Assembly: GCF_009569385.1 (NCBI RefSeq)
Contig: NZ_WBOF01000001.1
Span: forward strand, 124,001 to 188,000
Direction of reading: 5' to 3'
Length of the DNA: 64,000 nucleotides
Source: Streptomyces kaniharaensis
GTDB taxonomy: Bacteria; Actinomycetota; Actinomycetes; Streptomycetales; Streptomycetaceae
Positions 15,977-24,867 of the stretch are shown here, one piece after another. The translations under genes were made by a program, and so were the position numbers. The notes below the pieces were generated by a model, which saw nothing but the letters and a program-made list of their open reading frames with translations, did not search any database and had not been told where the DNA came from. The stretch's first letter is position 1. Every line of letters begins with the position of its first letter.

Positions 15977-17152
15977 ATGAGCGGCAACAGCGCGGTGGTG
16001 GTCGGGGGCGGAATCGGCGGGCTGGCCGCCGCGATCGGGCTCCGACTGGCGGGATGGGACGTGACCGTGGTCGAGCGGGTCGCGGTCCTGGACGACGCGG
16101 GCGCAGGCATCTCACTGCACGCCAACGGGATGCGCGCGCTCGCCACGCTCGGCGTCGGCGACGCGGTGGAGGCGGCCGCGCGGCGCCAGTACACCGGCGG
16201 CACCCGCACCCCGGACGGACGCCGGCTGGCCGTGATGGACGGCGCGGCGCTGGAGCGCGAGCTGGGCTCGCCGATCGTCGGCATCCCACGGGCCGACCTG
16301 CACCGGATCCTGCGCGAGGCGCTGCCGGCCGAGTCGCTGGTGATCGGCGCGGAGGTCACCGACGTGGCCACGTCCTCGCCCTCCCGTGTGCGGGTGACGT
16401 ACGGCGACACCGCGCTCGACGCCGACCTGGTGGTGGCGGCCGACGGCATCAACAGCAGGCTGCGCCGCCGCCTGTTCCCGAGCCACCCCGGCCCGGTCTA
16501 CAGCGGTTCGACGGTGCTGCGGGCGATCACCGAGCGGCCGGCCGACGGGCTGACCGCCGACTTCGAGCTGACCTGGGGCCACGGCGCCGAGTTCGGCCAC
16601 ATCGCCTTCCCGGACGGCCGGGCCGAGTGGCACGCGGTCCTCAACGCCCCGGCCGGGGTGCGCTACCGGGACCCACTGTCCGAGGTCCGCCGCCGGTTCG
16701 CCGGCTGGCACGAGCCGATCCCTGCCCTGCTGGCCGCGACCCGCCCGGAGGCCGTCCTGCACCACGACGTCAACGAGCTGGTCACTCCGCTGCCCTCCTA
16801 CACCGCCGGCCGGATCGCGCTGCTCGGCGACGCGGCGCACGCCATGGTGCCGCACCTCGGGCAGGGCGCCTGCCAGGCGCTGGAGGACGCGGTGACACTC
16901 GCCGCCGCCGTGGCCGGGGAGCGGACCGTCAAGGCGGCGCTCACCCGCTACGACGCGGCGCGCCGTCCGCGCAGCCAGACGGTGGCGCGGGACGCCCGCC
17001 GCGCCGGACGGATGGGTCAGCAGCTCACCAACCCGCTCGCGGTGGGCCTGCGCAACGCGGCGATCCGGCTCACCCCGCCCGGGGCGATGGTTCGGACGGT
17101 GCTGAAGCACGCGGACTGGACCCCGCCCCGGATCGCCCGGCATGCCGCGTAG
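15977..17152 (+). CDS. FAD-dependent monooxygenase (PHBH/salicylate-hydroxylase type)
   Basis: A 391-residue flavoprotein monooxygenase: GGGIGG dinucleotide-binding motif at 10-15, the ADGINSRLRR segment in the middle, and the FAD ribityl motif GDAAHAMVPHLGQGA starting at 284. It should hydroxylate or epoxidise an aromatic or otherwise conjugated substrate using NAD(P)H and O2; some relatives inactivate antibiotics such as tetracyclines or rifamycins. ATG at 15977 follows GAAAGGA. Regulation by the divergent TetR protein through the 15932-15947 palindrome is likely. The substrate cannot be told from sequence. Confidence 0.9.
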   Translation: MSGNSAVVVGGGIGGLAAAIGLRLAGWDVTVVERVAVLDDAGAGISLHANGMRALATLGVGDAVEAAARRQYTGGTRTPDGRRLAVMDGAALERELGSPIVGIPRADLHRILREALPAESLVIGAEVTDVATSSPSRVRVTYGDTALDADLVVAADGINSRLRRRLFPSHPGPVYSGSTVLRAITERPADGLTADFELTWGHGAEFGHIAFPDGRAEWHAVLNAPAGVRYRDPLSEVRRRFAGWHEPIPALLAATRPEAVLHHDVNELVTPLPSYTAGRIALLGDAAHAMVPHLGQGACQALEDAVTLAAAVAGERTVKAALTRYDAARRPRSQTVARDARRAGRMGQQLTNPLAVGLRNAAIRLTPPGAMVRTVLKHADWTPPRIARHAA

Positions 17153-17188
17153 GCACACCGCATCTCAGCGGCTTGACCGGACAACTGA

Positions 17189-17200
17189 TTAGGCGCCATA
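17189..17200. promoter_or_regulatory. Degenerate MarR-box before marR
   Basis: TTAGGCGCCATA lies 2 bp upstream of the MarR start codon and resembles the perfect TTAGGTACCTAA boxes at 17.8 kb (9 of 12 positions). It would allow the MarR protein to repress its own gene. Confidence 0.45.
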
Positions 17201-17202
17201 TT

Positions 17203-17730
17203 ATGCCCATGACGCAGCATCGCGACGCCGGCAGCGGCGCCCCCACCCTCGACCAGGCGCGACGCCAGATCGCCCGGTACGGCCTCACGGCCGACCCGCA
17301 GGCGATCCTGGTGGCGGCCCGACTGATGGCGGCGGGCGCTCGGCTCGGCCAGGCCGGGGAGGTGCACTTCGCCCGCTTCGGGCTCTCCACCGGCCGCTAC
17401 CGACTGCTGGCCGATCTGGAGGACCACGGCGGCGAGAAGTCGCCCTCCCGGCTCGCGGCGAGCCTCGGCGTCTCGCGGGCGACGGTGACCGGCCTGGTCG
17501 ACGGGCTCGAACGGGAGGGCCTGGTGGCCCGCCGCCCGTCCACCGAGGACGGCCGGGGCAACGTGGTGATCCTCACCGCGCGCGGCGCCCAGCGGCTGCG
17601 CGACCTGGCGCCCGAGCACTACGCCCGGATGCAGGCGATGGTCGGCGGGCTCTCCGTCGAGGAGCGCGCCACCTTCCTCGATCTCCTCGCCAGGGTGGTC
17701 CAGGGCATCGACGCGCTGACCAGCGACTGA
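17203..17730 (+). CDS. MarR-family transcriptional regulator
   Basis: A 175-residue winged-helix regulator with the MarR pattern: an N-terminal dimerisation helix, then SRLAASLGVSRATVTGLVDG as the helix-turn-helix (about 82-102) and GLVARRPSTEDGRGNVVILT as the wing. ATG at 17203; a second ATG at 17209 is also possible. It lies directly upstream of a two-gene unit whose promoter carries two near-identical TTAGG-N2-CCTAA palindromes, so it is probably their repressor. A terminator separates it from that unit. Confidence 0.88.
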   Translation: MPMTQHRDAGSGAPTLDQARRQIARYGLTADPQAILVAARLMAAGARLGQAGEVHFARFGLSTGRYRLLADLEDHGGEKSPSRLAASLGVSRATVTGLVDGLEREGLVARRPSTEDGRGNVVILTARGAQRLRDLAPEHYARMQAMVGGLSVEERATFLDLLARVVQGIDALTSD

Positions 17731-17731
17731 C

Positions 17732-17767
17732 CACGGCGGGCGGCCCGCACCGGCGCCCGCCGTTTTT
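17732..17767 (+). terminator. Rho-independent terminator after marR
   Basis: CGGCGGGCG at 17732-17740 pairs with CGCCCGCCG at 17752-17760 (9-bp stem, 11-base loop), followed by CG and five T residues. It begins right after the MarR stop codon. Confidence 0.8.
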
Positions 17768-17780
17768 CACACCCGACTAG

Positions 17781-17814
17781 TTAGGCACCTAAGCACTAAT
17801 AGTTAGGTACCTAA
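17781..17814. promoter_or_regulatory. Tandem MarR operators
   Basis: TTAGGCACCTAA at 17781-17792 and TTAGGTACCTAA at 17803-17814; the second is a perfect 12-bp palindrome. Centres are 22 bp apart, two helical turns, so two dimers would bind the same DNA face. The second box ends 21 bp before the start codon of the downstream membrane-protein gene. Confidence 0.85.
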
Positions 17815-17835
17815 TCATCAGAGAGGGAAGGCACC

Positions 17836-18318
17836 ATGAGCAAGAAGGCACCCGGCGCACCCCCGCCCTTCGTCCTGTGGCGCGAGGTTCTCGCCGCCTA
17901 CGCCATGCCTGCCGTGACGGCCGGCATCGGCGGCCTCGCGACCCGCCAACCGCAGCTGGCGATCGCCGCCGTCACGACCATCGCCGGCACCTCGGCCTTG
18001 GTCGCGGCCCTGCTCGGCGCCCGACTGCGCCACCGCCCCGCCCACGCCTGGACGGCCCGGGCACCGCGCGCCCTGTCGGCGATGGTCATCGCGCTCGGCG
18101 CCGCCACCGCAGCCCTGGCCGTCGGCCTCGCTGGCGCGCACTGGCTGACACGCGTCCCGGCGCTGGCCGGCAGCACCTGGCCCGGCCGCCTCCCCGTCGA
18201 CCTGCCGGTCTCCTCGGCGATCGCCGCTGCCCTGATCACCTGGCGCTGGCGGGCCAGCCGCCCGCCCCGGCACCCGCAGCACCGAATCACCTCCCGGCCC
18301 GAAAGGCAGACCTCGTGA
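17836..18318 (+). CDS. Small integral membrane protein of a MarR-controlled operon
   Basis: A 160-residue protein with about four hydrophobic segments (around residues 17-35, 43-62, 80-102 and 125-138) separated by short basic loops, and a basic C-terminal tail. No family is recognised. ATG at 17836 is preceded by GGGAAGG. Its TGA overlaps the GTG of the next gene by four bases, so the two are translationally coupled. The MarR boxes upstream suggest induction by a small ligand. Confidence 0.75.
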   Translation: MSKKAPGAPPPFVLWREVLAAYAMPAVTAGIGGLATRQPQLAIAAVTTIAGTSALVAALLGARLRHRPAHAWTARAPRALSAMVIALGAATAALAVGLAGAHWLTRVPALAGSTWPGRLPVDLPVSSAIAAALITWRWRASRPPRHPQHRITSRPERQTS

Positions 18319-19181
18319 TCGTCATCATGGGCGGCGGTGGCGCCACCGGCGGCGCCACCCTGCGCAGCCTCGCCGCGCTCGGCGTACCGACCCGCGCCCT
18401 CAGTCGCAACCCCGCCCGCCTCGCCGCCGGGCTCGACGCGCGGACCCTGGCGCTGACCGAGACCGTCCCCGCCGACGCGGCCGACCCCGACTCGCTGCGT
18501 GCCGCGTTCCGGGGCGCCCATCAGCTCTTCCTCACCATGGCCAACGGCCCGCGCCAGGTGGAGCACGAGCTGCGCGCCATCGACCTGGCCGTGGAGAGCG
18601 GCGTGGAGCACATCGTCAAGATCTCCGCCCCGGCGGCCGAGCCGCTCTCCCCCGTCGCCGTCTCGCGCGGCCACCACCGCATCGAGGAACACCTGCGCGC
18701 CTCCGCCGTCACCGCCACCGTGCTGCGCCCGTACGCGTTCATGCAGAAGCTGTTGCTCCTCGCGCCCGGCATCGCCGCGGCCGGAGTGCTGCACAGCGCG
18801 ATGGGGCAGGCGCGCTGCAACTACATCGACGTCCGGGACATCGGCGACGTCGCGGCCGAGATCCTCACCCGCCCGGAGCTGGCCGGGGGCGCGTACCCGC
18901 TCACCGGCGGACGGGCCTACAGCTACCCGGAGCTCACCGGACTGCTGGGCGAACTGCTCGGCCGTCCGGTCCGCTACGTCGACCTCTCTCCCGACCAGTT
19001 GCACGCACACCTGGTCGAGCGGGCCGGGATGCCGGACTGGCTGGCGAGCCACGTGGTGGAGATCCAGCGCCTCGCGACGGCCCGCCGGGAGGCGCCGGAC
19101 GACACCGCCACCCGCCTGACCGGACGCACTCCGCGCACCCTGGAGGCCTTCCTGCACGAGCACTTGCACCTCTTCCGCTGA
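18315..19181 (+). CDS. NmrA-like NAD(P)-binding protein
   Basis: A 288-residue atypical short-chain dehydrogenase fold. The nucleotide-binding loop GGGGATGG is at 6-13, KISAPAAE sits where SDRs carry the catalytic Ser, and YIDVRDIGDVAA is typical of NmrA/HSCARG-type sugar-epimerase-fold proteins. Such proteins sense redox state or act as quinone oxidoreductases; the active-site Tyr-xxx-Lys is not evident. The GTG at 18315 overlaps the stop of the preceding gene, with GAAAGGCAGA upstream. It is co-transcribed with the membrane protein under MarR control. Confidence 0.82.
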   Translation: MIVIMGGGGATGGATLRSLAALGVPTRALSRNPARLAAGLDARTLALTETVPADAADPDSLRAAFRGAHQLFLTMANGPRQVEHELRAIDLAVESGVEHIVKISAPAAEPLSPVAVSRGHHRIEEHLRASAVTATVLRPYAFMQKLLLLAPGIAAAGVLHSAMGQARCNYIDVRDIGDVAAEILTRPELAGGAYPLTGGRAYSYPELTGLLGELLGRPVRYVDLSPDQLHAHLVERAGMPDWLASHVVEIQRLATARREAPDDTATRLTGRTPRTLEAFLHEHLHLFR

Positions 19182-19573
19182 CGCCTCCGACGGCGTGGCG
19201 GGCCCGGACAACGGCCGAAACACCACTGATGCGGGCCGAAAACCCGGGTCCGCCACCCGAAGGGAGCAACATCCGGTGTGGCAAGGCTCACGACGGAAAA
19301 CCCGGCCTGACGATCCGTCAAGTTGACTGATGCATCGTCACATTCACGTCATGAATGCTCAGTTAGTGAGTGATGAGACGTCAGATTAGGCCAGTTCCGG
19401 CCGAGTTGAGTGGAGTGTCGGGCAGTACGGGCTCCGTCACGCGGGGCTACCATCGGTCGGGTTGTCCGCTCCGGCCCCGGAGTGGGGTCACCCGGTCAGG
19501 CGAGTGCTCCCACCGCCCCGAAGGGCCGGGCATCGGTCGGAACGGGGCCAGGACGAGGAGCGCACACACTGCC
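19182..19573. other. Non-coding leader and promoter region upstream of the Pls/PosA gene
   Basis: About 390 bp without a supported gene. Around 19320-19380 it is markedly less GC-rich and contains TTGACT (19323-19328), the inverted repeat CATTCA-cgtca-TGAATG (19341-19357) and GTTAGTGAGTGATGAGACGTC. This is the probable promoter and operator region for the synthetase operon, leaving a leader of up to about 200 bases. Confidence 0.45.
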
Positions 19574-22500
19574 ATGACAGCTGAACCGAGCCGGCCCGAG
19601 CAGAACATCACGCCGCCGTGCGCCCTGCCCGGGCAATTCCTGCTGGCGGGCCGCCCGGCCGCCGCCCCGCGCACCCTGGTCGACGTGCTGGACGCCACCG
19701 TGCGCGCCCACCCCCACGAGCCGGCCCTGGACGACGGGCGCACGGTGCTCACCTACCGCGCGCTCGCCGCCGAGGTCGAGCAGCTGCGCCGCCGGCTCGC
19801 CGCCTCCGGGATCGGCCGCGGCGACCGGGTGGGCGTACGCGTCCCCTCCGGTACCAACGACCTGTACGTGTCGATCCTCGCCGTGCTCGCCGCCGGGGCC
19901 GCCTACGTCCCGGTGGACGCCGAGGACCCGGACGAGCGGGCCCGGCTGGTGTTCGAGGAGGCCGCCGTCGCCGCCGTGCTCGGCGCCGGGCGCGCACTGA
20001 CACCCGTCACCGAGCGCAAGCCCGCCCTCGGGCGCCGGCCCTCCCCCGCCGACGACGCCTGGATCATCTTCACCTCGGGTTCGACCGGCCGCCCCAAGGG
20101 CGTCGCCGTAACCCACCGCAACGCCGCCGCCTTCGTCGACGCCGAGGCCGCGCTCTTCCTCCGGGACGAGCCGATCGGCCCGGGCGACCGCGTGATGGCC
20201 GGGCTGTCCGTCGCCTTCGACGCCTCCTGCGAGGAGATGTGGCTGGCCTGGCGCCACGGCGCGTGCCTGGTGCCCGTCCCCCGCTCCCAGGTGCGCAGCG
20301 GCGCCGACCTCGGCCCGTGGCTGGCCGACCAGGAGATCACCGTGGTCTCCACCGTGCCCACCCTGGCCGCGCTCTGGCCGGCCGAGGCGCTCAACGAGGT
20401 CCGGCTGCTGATCTTCGGCGGCGAGGCGTGCCCGCCCGAGCTGGCGCAGCGGCTGGTCACCGAGGGCCGCGAGGTCTGGAACACCTACGGGCCCACCGAG
20501 GCCACCGTGGTCGCCTGCGCCGCCCTGCTGACCGGCGACGGACCCGTGCGGATCGGCCTGCCGCTGGACGGTTGGGACCTCGCCGTGGTCGACGAGGCCG
20601 GTGAGCCGGTCGCCCCCGGTGGTACCGGCCAGCTGGTGATCGGCGGTGTCGGCCTGGCCCGCTACCTCGATCCGGAGAAGGACGCCGAGAAGTACGCGCC
20701 GCTGCCGGCGCTCGGCTGGGACCGCGCCTACCGCAGCGGGGACCTGGTCCAGGCCGACCCGGACGGCCTGCTGTTCCTCGGCCGCGCGGACGAGCAGATC
20801 AAGCTCGGCGGGCGCCGGATCGAGCTCGGCGAGGTCGACGCGGCGCTCCAGGCCCTACCCGGCGTGGCGGGCGCGGCCGCGGCCGTCCGCACCGCGCGCG
20901 GCGGCAACCAACTGCTGGTCGGCTACCTGGTCGTCCAGGACGGCTTCGACCGCGAGGCGGCCGTAGAGCGGCTGCGCGCCGAGCTGCCGGCCGCCCTCGT
21001 CCCGCTGCTCGCGCCGGTCGACACCCTGCCCACCCGCACCTCCGGCAAGGTCGACCGCAACGCCCTGCCCTGGCCGCTGCCCGAGGTGGAGACCGCCGGA
21101 CCGGCCGAGCAGCTGTACGGCACCGAGGCCTGGCTGGCCGAGCAGTGGTCCGAGATCCTCGGGGTGACGGTCACCGGCCCGCGCGACGACTTCTTCGCCA
21201 TCGGCGGCGGCAGCCTGGCCGCCGCCCGGCTCACCACGCTGCTGCGCACCCGATACCCGAGCGTGGCCGTCCTGGACATCTACCAGCAGCCGACGCTGCG
21301 CAAGCTCGCCCGCCACCTGGAGCGCACCGCCGCCGAACGGAGCGAGGCCCGGACGGTCACCCTGGTGCCGACCAGGGCCAAGCTGCTCCAGCTGCTCCTG
21401 CTGATCCCACTGTTCACCGTGGTCGGCCTGCGCTGGACGGTCGCCCTGCTGGCCGCCGGCAACGTGCTCGGCCACCTCGGCGACTACCCGTGGGCGCCCA
21501 CGGCCTCCTGGTGGGCGGTCGGCGCGGGCGCGCTCGCGCTGTACACCCCGGCGGGCCGACTCGCGATCGCGGCCGGCGGCGCCCGACTGCTGCTGCGCGG
21601 CCTGCGCCCAGGCAGCTACCCGCGCGGCGGCGCCACCCATCTGCGGCTCTGGGCCGCCGAACGGCTCGCCGAGGCGAGCGGCGCGACCTCGCTGTCCGGC
21701 GCCTGGATGGTGCGCTACGCCCGGGCGCTGGGCGCGAAGGTCGCGCCCGAGGTGGACCTGCACTCGATGCCTCCGGTCACCGGGATGCTCAGGCTGGGCC
21801 GGGGCTGCGCGGTCGAGGCCGAGGTGGACCTGTGCGGCTACTGGCTGGACGGCGACCGGCTGGAGGTCGGCCAGGTCAGGGTCGGCTCCGGCGCCGTGGT
21901 CGGCACCCGGTCGACGCTGCTGCCCGGCGCCAGGGTCGGCAAACGCGCCCAGGTGGTGGCCGGTTCCAGCGTCACCGGGCAGGTCCCGACCGGCCAGCGC
22001 TGGGGCGGTGCGCCCGCCGTCAAGCTGGGCAGGGCGGAGCGGAGCTGGCCAAAGGACCGCCCGCCGCGCCGGGCCCGCTGGGCCGCACTCTACGGCGCCA
22101 GCGGCGCCGCGGTCAGCCTGCAGCCCGTCCTGCCCGCGCTCGGCGCCGTCCTGGTGCTCTCCCACTTCGTCCGCCCCGGCGACGGCCTCGGCGCGGCCCT
22201 CGGCGGGGCGCTGCTCGGCCTGCTGCCCGCCACGCTGGCGTACGGCCTGCTCTACGCGGCGAAGCTGGTCGCGGCGGTACGGCTGCTGAGCATCGGCCTG
22301 GTGCCCGGGGTGCACCCGGTGCACGGCCGGGTCGGCTGGCAGGCGTGGACGGTCACCCAGCTGATGGACCAGGCGCGCGAGGTGCTGTTCCCGCTGTACG
22401 CGGGCCTGGTCACGCCGCTGTGGCTGCGGGCGCTCGGGATGCGGGTCGGCCGGGGCGCCGAGGTGTCCACGGTGCTGGCACTGCCCAGCCTGACCACGGT

Positions 22501-23464
22501 CGGCGACGGCGCGTTCCTGGCCGACGACACCCTGATCGCGCCGTACGAACTGGGCGGCGGCTGGGTGCGGCTCGGCGAGGCGAAGGTCGGCGAGCGGGCC
22601 TTCCTCGGCAACTCGGGGATGACAGCGCCCGGGCGGGCCGTCCCCAAGCACGGTCTGGTGGGGGTGCTGTCGGCGACGCCGGAGAAGGCCAAGAAGGGCA
22701 GCTCCTACCTTGGCATGCCGCCGGTGCGGCTGCCGCGCGCGGCGGACGAGGCCGATCAGAGCGTCACCTACGAACCCCCGGCCCGACTGCTGTGGGCGCG
22801 CGGGATCGTCGAGCTGGGCCGGCTGCTGCCGGTGCTGGCCTCGGGGGCGCTCGGGATGCTGACCGTCGCGGTGCTGTCCTGCCTGGCCGTCTCCTGGTCG
22901 GCGGGCGCGGCCGCATTGCTGTCGGGCCCGGTGCTGCTGGCGGCCGGCGCGGTGGCCTGCCTGGTCGCGGTGGCGGCGAAGTGGCTGCTGGTCGGACGGT
23001 TCCGGGCGGTGGAGCACCCGCTGTGGAGCGGCTTCGTGTGGCGCAACGAGCTCGCCGACACCTTCGTCGAGGTGCTGGCCGTGCCGTGGCTGGTCGGCGC
23101 GGTGCCGGGCACACCGGTGCTGAACCTGTGGCTGCGCTCGCTCGGCGCCCGGATCGGGCGCGGCGTCTGGTGCGAGAGCTACTGGCTGCCGGAAGCCGAC
23201 CTGGTCACGCTCGGGGACGGCGTCAGCATCAACCGGGGCTGCGTGGTGCAGACCCACCTCTTCCACGACCGGATCATGCGGATGGATACTGTGACCCTCC
23301 GCGAGGGCGCCACCCTGGGCCCGGGCGGGATCGTGCTGCCCGGCAGCACGGTGGGCGCGCGCAGCACGCTGGGCCCGGCCTCGCTGGTGATGCGCGCCGA
23401 GTCCGTCCCCGCGGACACGCGGTGGCTGGGCAACCCCATCGAGGCGTGGCAGACCACGTCATGA
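19574..23464 (+). CDS. Pls/PosA-family membrane NRPS (epsilon-poly-L-lysine synthetase-like)
   Basis: A 1296-residue single-module synthetase built like Streptomyces Pls (about 1.3 kDa x 1000 residues long): adenylation domain about 25-520 (TSGSTGRPKG at 167-176), thiolation domain with Ser547 in GGGS, then roughly 700 residues of paired transmembrane helices alternating with three soluble tandem domains containing hexapeptide-like repeats. There is no classical condensation or thioesterase domain, as expected for the family, in which the C-terminal domains link monomers iteratively. Reading specificity positions by eye gives Asp216, Ala217, Glu220, Ser259, Ile280, Gly282, Thr304, Val312, Val313 plus Lys, close to the lysine code I recall for bacitracin synthetase. 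The product is therefore predicted to be an isopeptide polymer of lysine or a similar diamino acid. The ATG at 19574 has GAGGAG 13 bases upstream; the same frame stays open further upstream. It overlaps the next gene by four bases. Confidence 0.9.
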   Translation: MTAEPSRPEQNITPPCALPGQFLLAGRPAAAPRTLVDVLDATVRAHPHEPALDDGRTVLTYRALAAEVEQLRRRLAASGIGRGDRVGVRVPSGTNDLYVSILAVLAAGAAYVPVDAEDPDERARLVFEEAAVAAVLGAGRALTPVTERKPALGRRPSPADDAWIIFTSGSTGRPKGVAVTHRNAAAFVDAEAALFLRDEPIGPGDRVMAGLSVAFDASCEEMWLAWRHGACLVPVPRSQVRSGADLGPWLADQEITVVSTVPTLAALWPAEALNEVRLLIFGGEACPPELAQRLVTEGREVWNTYGPTEATVVACAALLTGDGPVRIGLPLDGWDLAVVDEAGEPVAPGGTGQLVIGGVGLARYLDPEKDAEKYAPLPALGWDRAYRSGDLVQADPDGLLFLGRADEQIKLGGRRIELGEVDAALQALPGVAGAAAAVRTARGGNQLLVGYLVVQDGFDREAAVERLRAELPAALVPLLAPVDTLPTRTSGKVDRNALPWPLPEVETAGPAEQLYGTEAWLAEQWSEILGVTVTGPRDDFFAIGGGSLAAARLTTLLRTRYPSVAVLDIYQQPTLRKLARHLERTAAERSEARTVTLVPTRAKLLQLLLLIPLFTVVGLRWTVALLAAGNVLGHLGDYPWAPTASWWAVGAGALALYTPAGRLAIAAGGARLLLRGLRPGSYPRGGATHLRLWAAERLAEASGATSLSGAWMVRYARALGAKVAPEVDLHSMPPVTGMLRLGRGCAVEAEVDLCGYWLDGDRLEVGQVRVGSGAVVGTRSTLLPGARVGKRAQVVAGSSVTGQVPTGQRWGGAPAVKLGRAERSWPKDRPPRRARWAALYGASGAAVSLQPVLPALGAVLVLSHFVRPGDGLGAALGGALLGLLPATLAYGLLYAAKLVAAVRLLSIGLVPGVHPVHGRVGWQAWTVTQLMDQAREVLFPLYAGLVTPLWLRALGMRVGRGAEVSTVLALPSLTTVGDGAFLADDTLIAPYELGGGWVRLGEAKVGERAFLGNSGMTAPGRAVPKHGLVGVLSATPEKAKKGSSYLGMPPVRLPRAADEADQSVTYEPPARLLWARGIVELGRLLPVLASGALGMLTVAVLSCLAVSWSAGAAALLSGPVLLAAGAVACLVAVAAKWLLVGRFRAVEHPLWSGFVWRNELADTFVEVLAVPWLVGAVPGTPVLNLWLRSLGARIGRGVWCESYWLPEADLVTLGDGVSINRGCVVQTHLFHDRIMRMDTVTLREGATLGPGGIVLPGSTVGARSTLGPASLVMRAESVPADTRWLGNPIEAWQTTS

Positions 23465-24825
23465 CCACCCGTCCCGGCCCGCAGGAAGCGCTCGACCCCG
23501 TGAAGCCCAAGCACGTCCCGGCGGCCGCCGGCACCCCGGACCCGTACTTCCCGCAGAGCGGCGACCACCGCTTCCGGGTGCACCGCTACGAGCTCGCGCT
23601 GGACTACCGGCCCGGGCCCAACCGGCTCGGCGGCTCGGCCCGGCTGAGCGCGGTCGCGAACACCGCGCTCGCCGAGTTCGCGCTCGACCTGGCCGACTTC
23701 CGGATCGGGCGGGTGCTGGTGGACGGCAGGACCGCCCGCTACACCCACCGGGGCGGCAAGCTGCGGATCCGTCCGGCCAAGGCGCTGGCCGCGGGCGCGG
23801 CGTTCACGGCCGAGGTGCACTACACCGGCAACCCGCGGCCGGTGCGCAGCCCGTGGGGCGGCCTGGGCTGGGAGGAGCTGACCGAGGGCGCGCTGGTGGC
23901 CAGCCAGCCGGTCGGCGCGCCGTCCTGGTTCCCGTGCAACGACCGGCCGGCGGACAAGGCGACGTACCAGATAGCCGTGACCACGCCCTCGCCGTTCACC
24001 GTGGTCGCGAGCGGGCGGCTGCTCACCCGGACGACCCGGGCGTCCAGCACCACCTGGGTGTACGAGCAGAGCGCGCCGACCTCTCCCTACCTGGTGACGG
24101 TGTCGATCGGCCCGTACCGGCCGGTGCCGCTGACCGAGCGTCCGGCCGTCCCGCAGACCGGCTACGTCCCCGAGCGGCTGACGGCCTCCTTCGCCGCGGA
24201 CTTCGGGCGGCAGCCGGAGATGATGACGTACTTCACCGAGGTGTTCGGGCCGTACCCGTTCGGCGAGTACGCGGTGGTCGTGGCGGACGAGGAGCTGGAC
24301 GTCCCGGTGGAGGCGCAGGGCGTCGCCACGTTCGGCACCAACCACCTCGGCGGCGGGTGGGAGCGGGAGCGGCTGATCGCGCACGAGCTCGCCCACCAGT
24401 GGTTCGGCAACAGTGTCACCATCGCGAACTGGCAGCACATCTGGCTGAACGAGGGCTTCGCCAAGTACGCGGAGTGGCTGTGGTCCGAGCACGCCGGCGG
24501 CCCCGCCGCGGCCACCCACGCCGCCGCCGCGCACGCCCTGCTGGCCAGGCTCCCGCAGGACCTGTGCCTGGCCGACCCGGGCCGGAAGCTGATGTTCGAC
24601 GACCGGCTCTACCAGCGCGGCGGCCTCGCCGTGCACGCGCTGCGGTGTGCCCTCGGCGACGACGCGTTCTTCCAACTGCTGAAGGACTGGACGAGCATCC
24701 ACCGGCACGGCGTCGTGGCCACCGCCGACCTGGTCGGGCACGCCTCCCACTACTCCGGGACCTCTCTCGTCCCGCTCTTCGACGCCTGGCTGCACCGGCC
24801 CGAGCTCCCGCCGCTGCCGGGCTGA
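23461..24825 (+). CDS. M1-family zinc aminopeptidase coupled to the Pls-like synthetase
   Basis: A 454-residue metallopeptidase with the zinc site HELAH at 308-312 and Glu331 in NEGFAKY, the HExxH-18-E spacing of family M1. The substrate-anchoring GAMEN-type loop reads VEAQGV here. There is no clear signal peptide. Its ATG overlaps the synthetase stop (ATGA), so the two are made together. Poly-lysine producers carry Zn-dependent aminopeptidases that degrade their own polymer for self-protection; an equivalent role for this enzyme is inference from position and class, not from specific similarity. Confidence 0.9.
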   Translation: MTTRPGPQEALDPVKPKHVPAAAGTPDPYFPQSGDHRFRVHRYELALDYRPGPNRLGGSARLSAVANTALAEFALDLADFRIGRVLVDGRTARYTHRGGKLRIRPAKALAAGAAFTAEVHYTGNPRPVRSPWGGLGWEELTEGALVASQPVGAPSWFPCNDRPADKATYQIAVTTPSPFTVVASGRLLTRTTRASSTTWVYEQSAPTSPYLVTVSIGPYRPVPLTERPAVPQTGYVPERLTASFAADFGRQPEMMTYFTEVFGPYPFGEYAVVVADEELDVPVEAQGVATFGTNHLGGGWERERLIAHELAHQWFGNSVTIANWQHIWLNEGFAKYAEWLWSEHAGGPAAATHAAAAHALLARLPQDLCLADPGRKLMFDDRLYQRGGLAVHALRCALGDDAFFQLLKDWTSIHRHGVVATADLVGHASHYSGTSLVPLFDAWLHRPELPPLPG

Positions 24826-24867
24826 GCCGTTGATCGGCGGGCCCGCGGCCTGGGCTACTGTCCGTCC

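Noticed and set aside
20855..23266. Leftward open frame of about 800 codons opposite the synthetase
   Set aside because: Shadow frame dominated by Gln, Arg, Ala and Gly; no motif, and the opposite strand is a clear NRPS.
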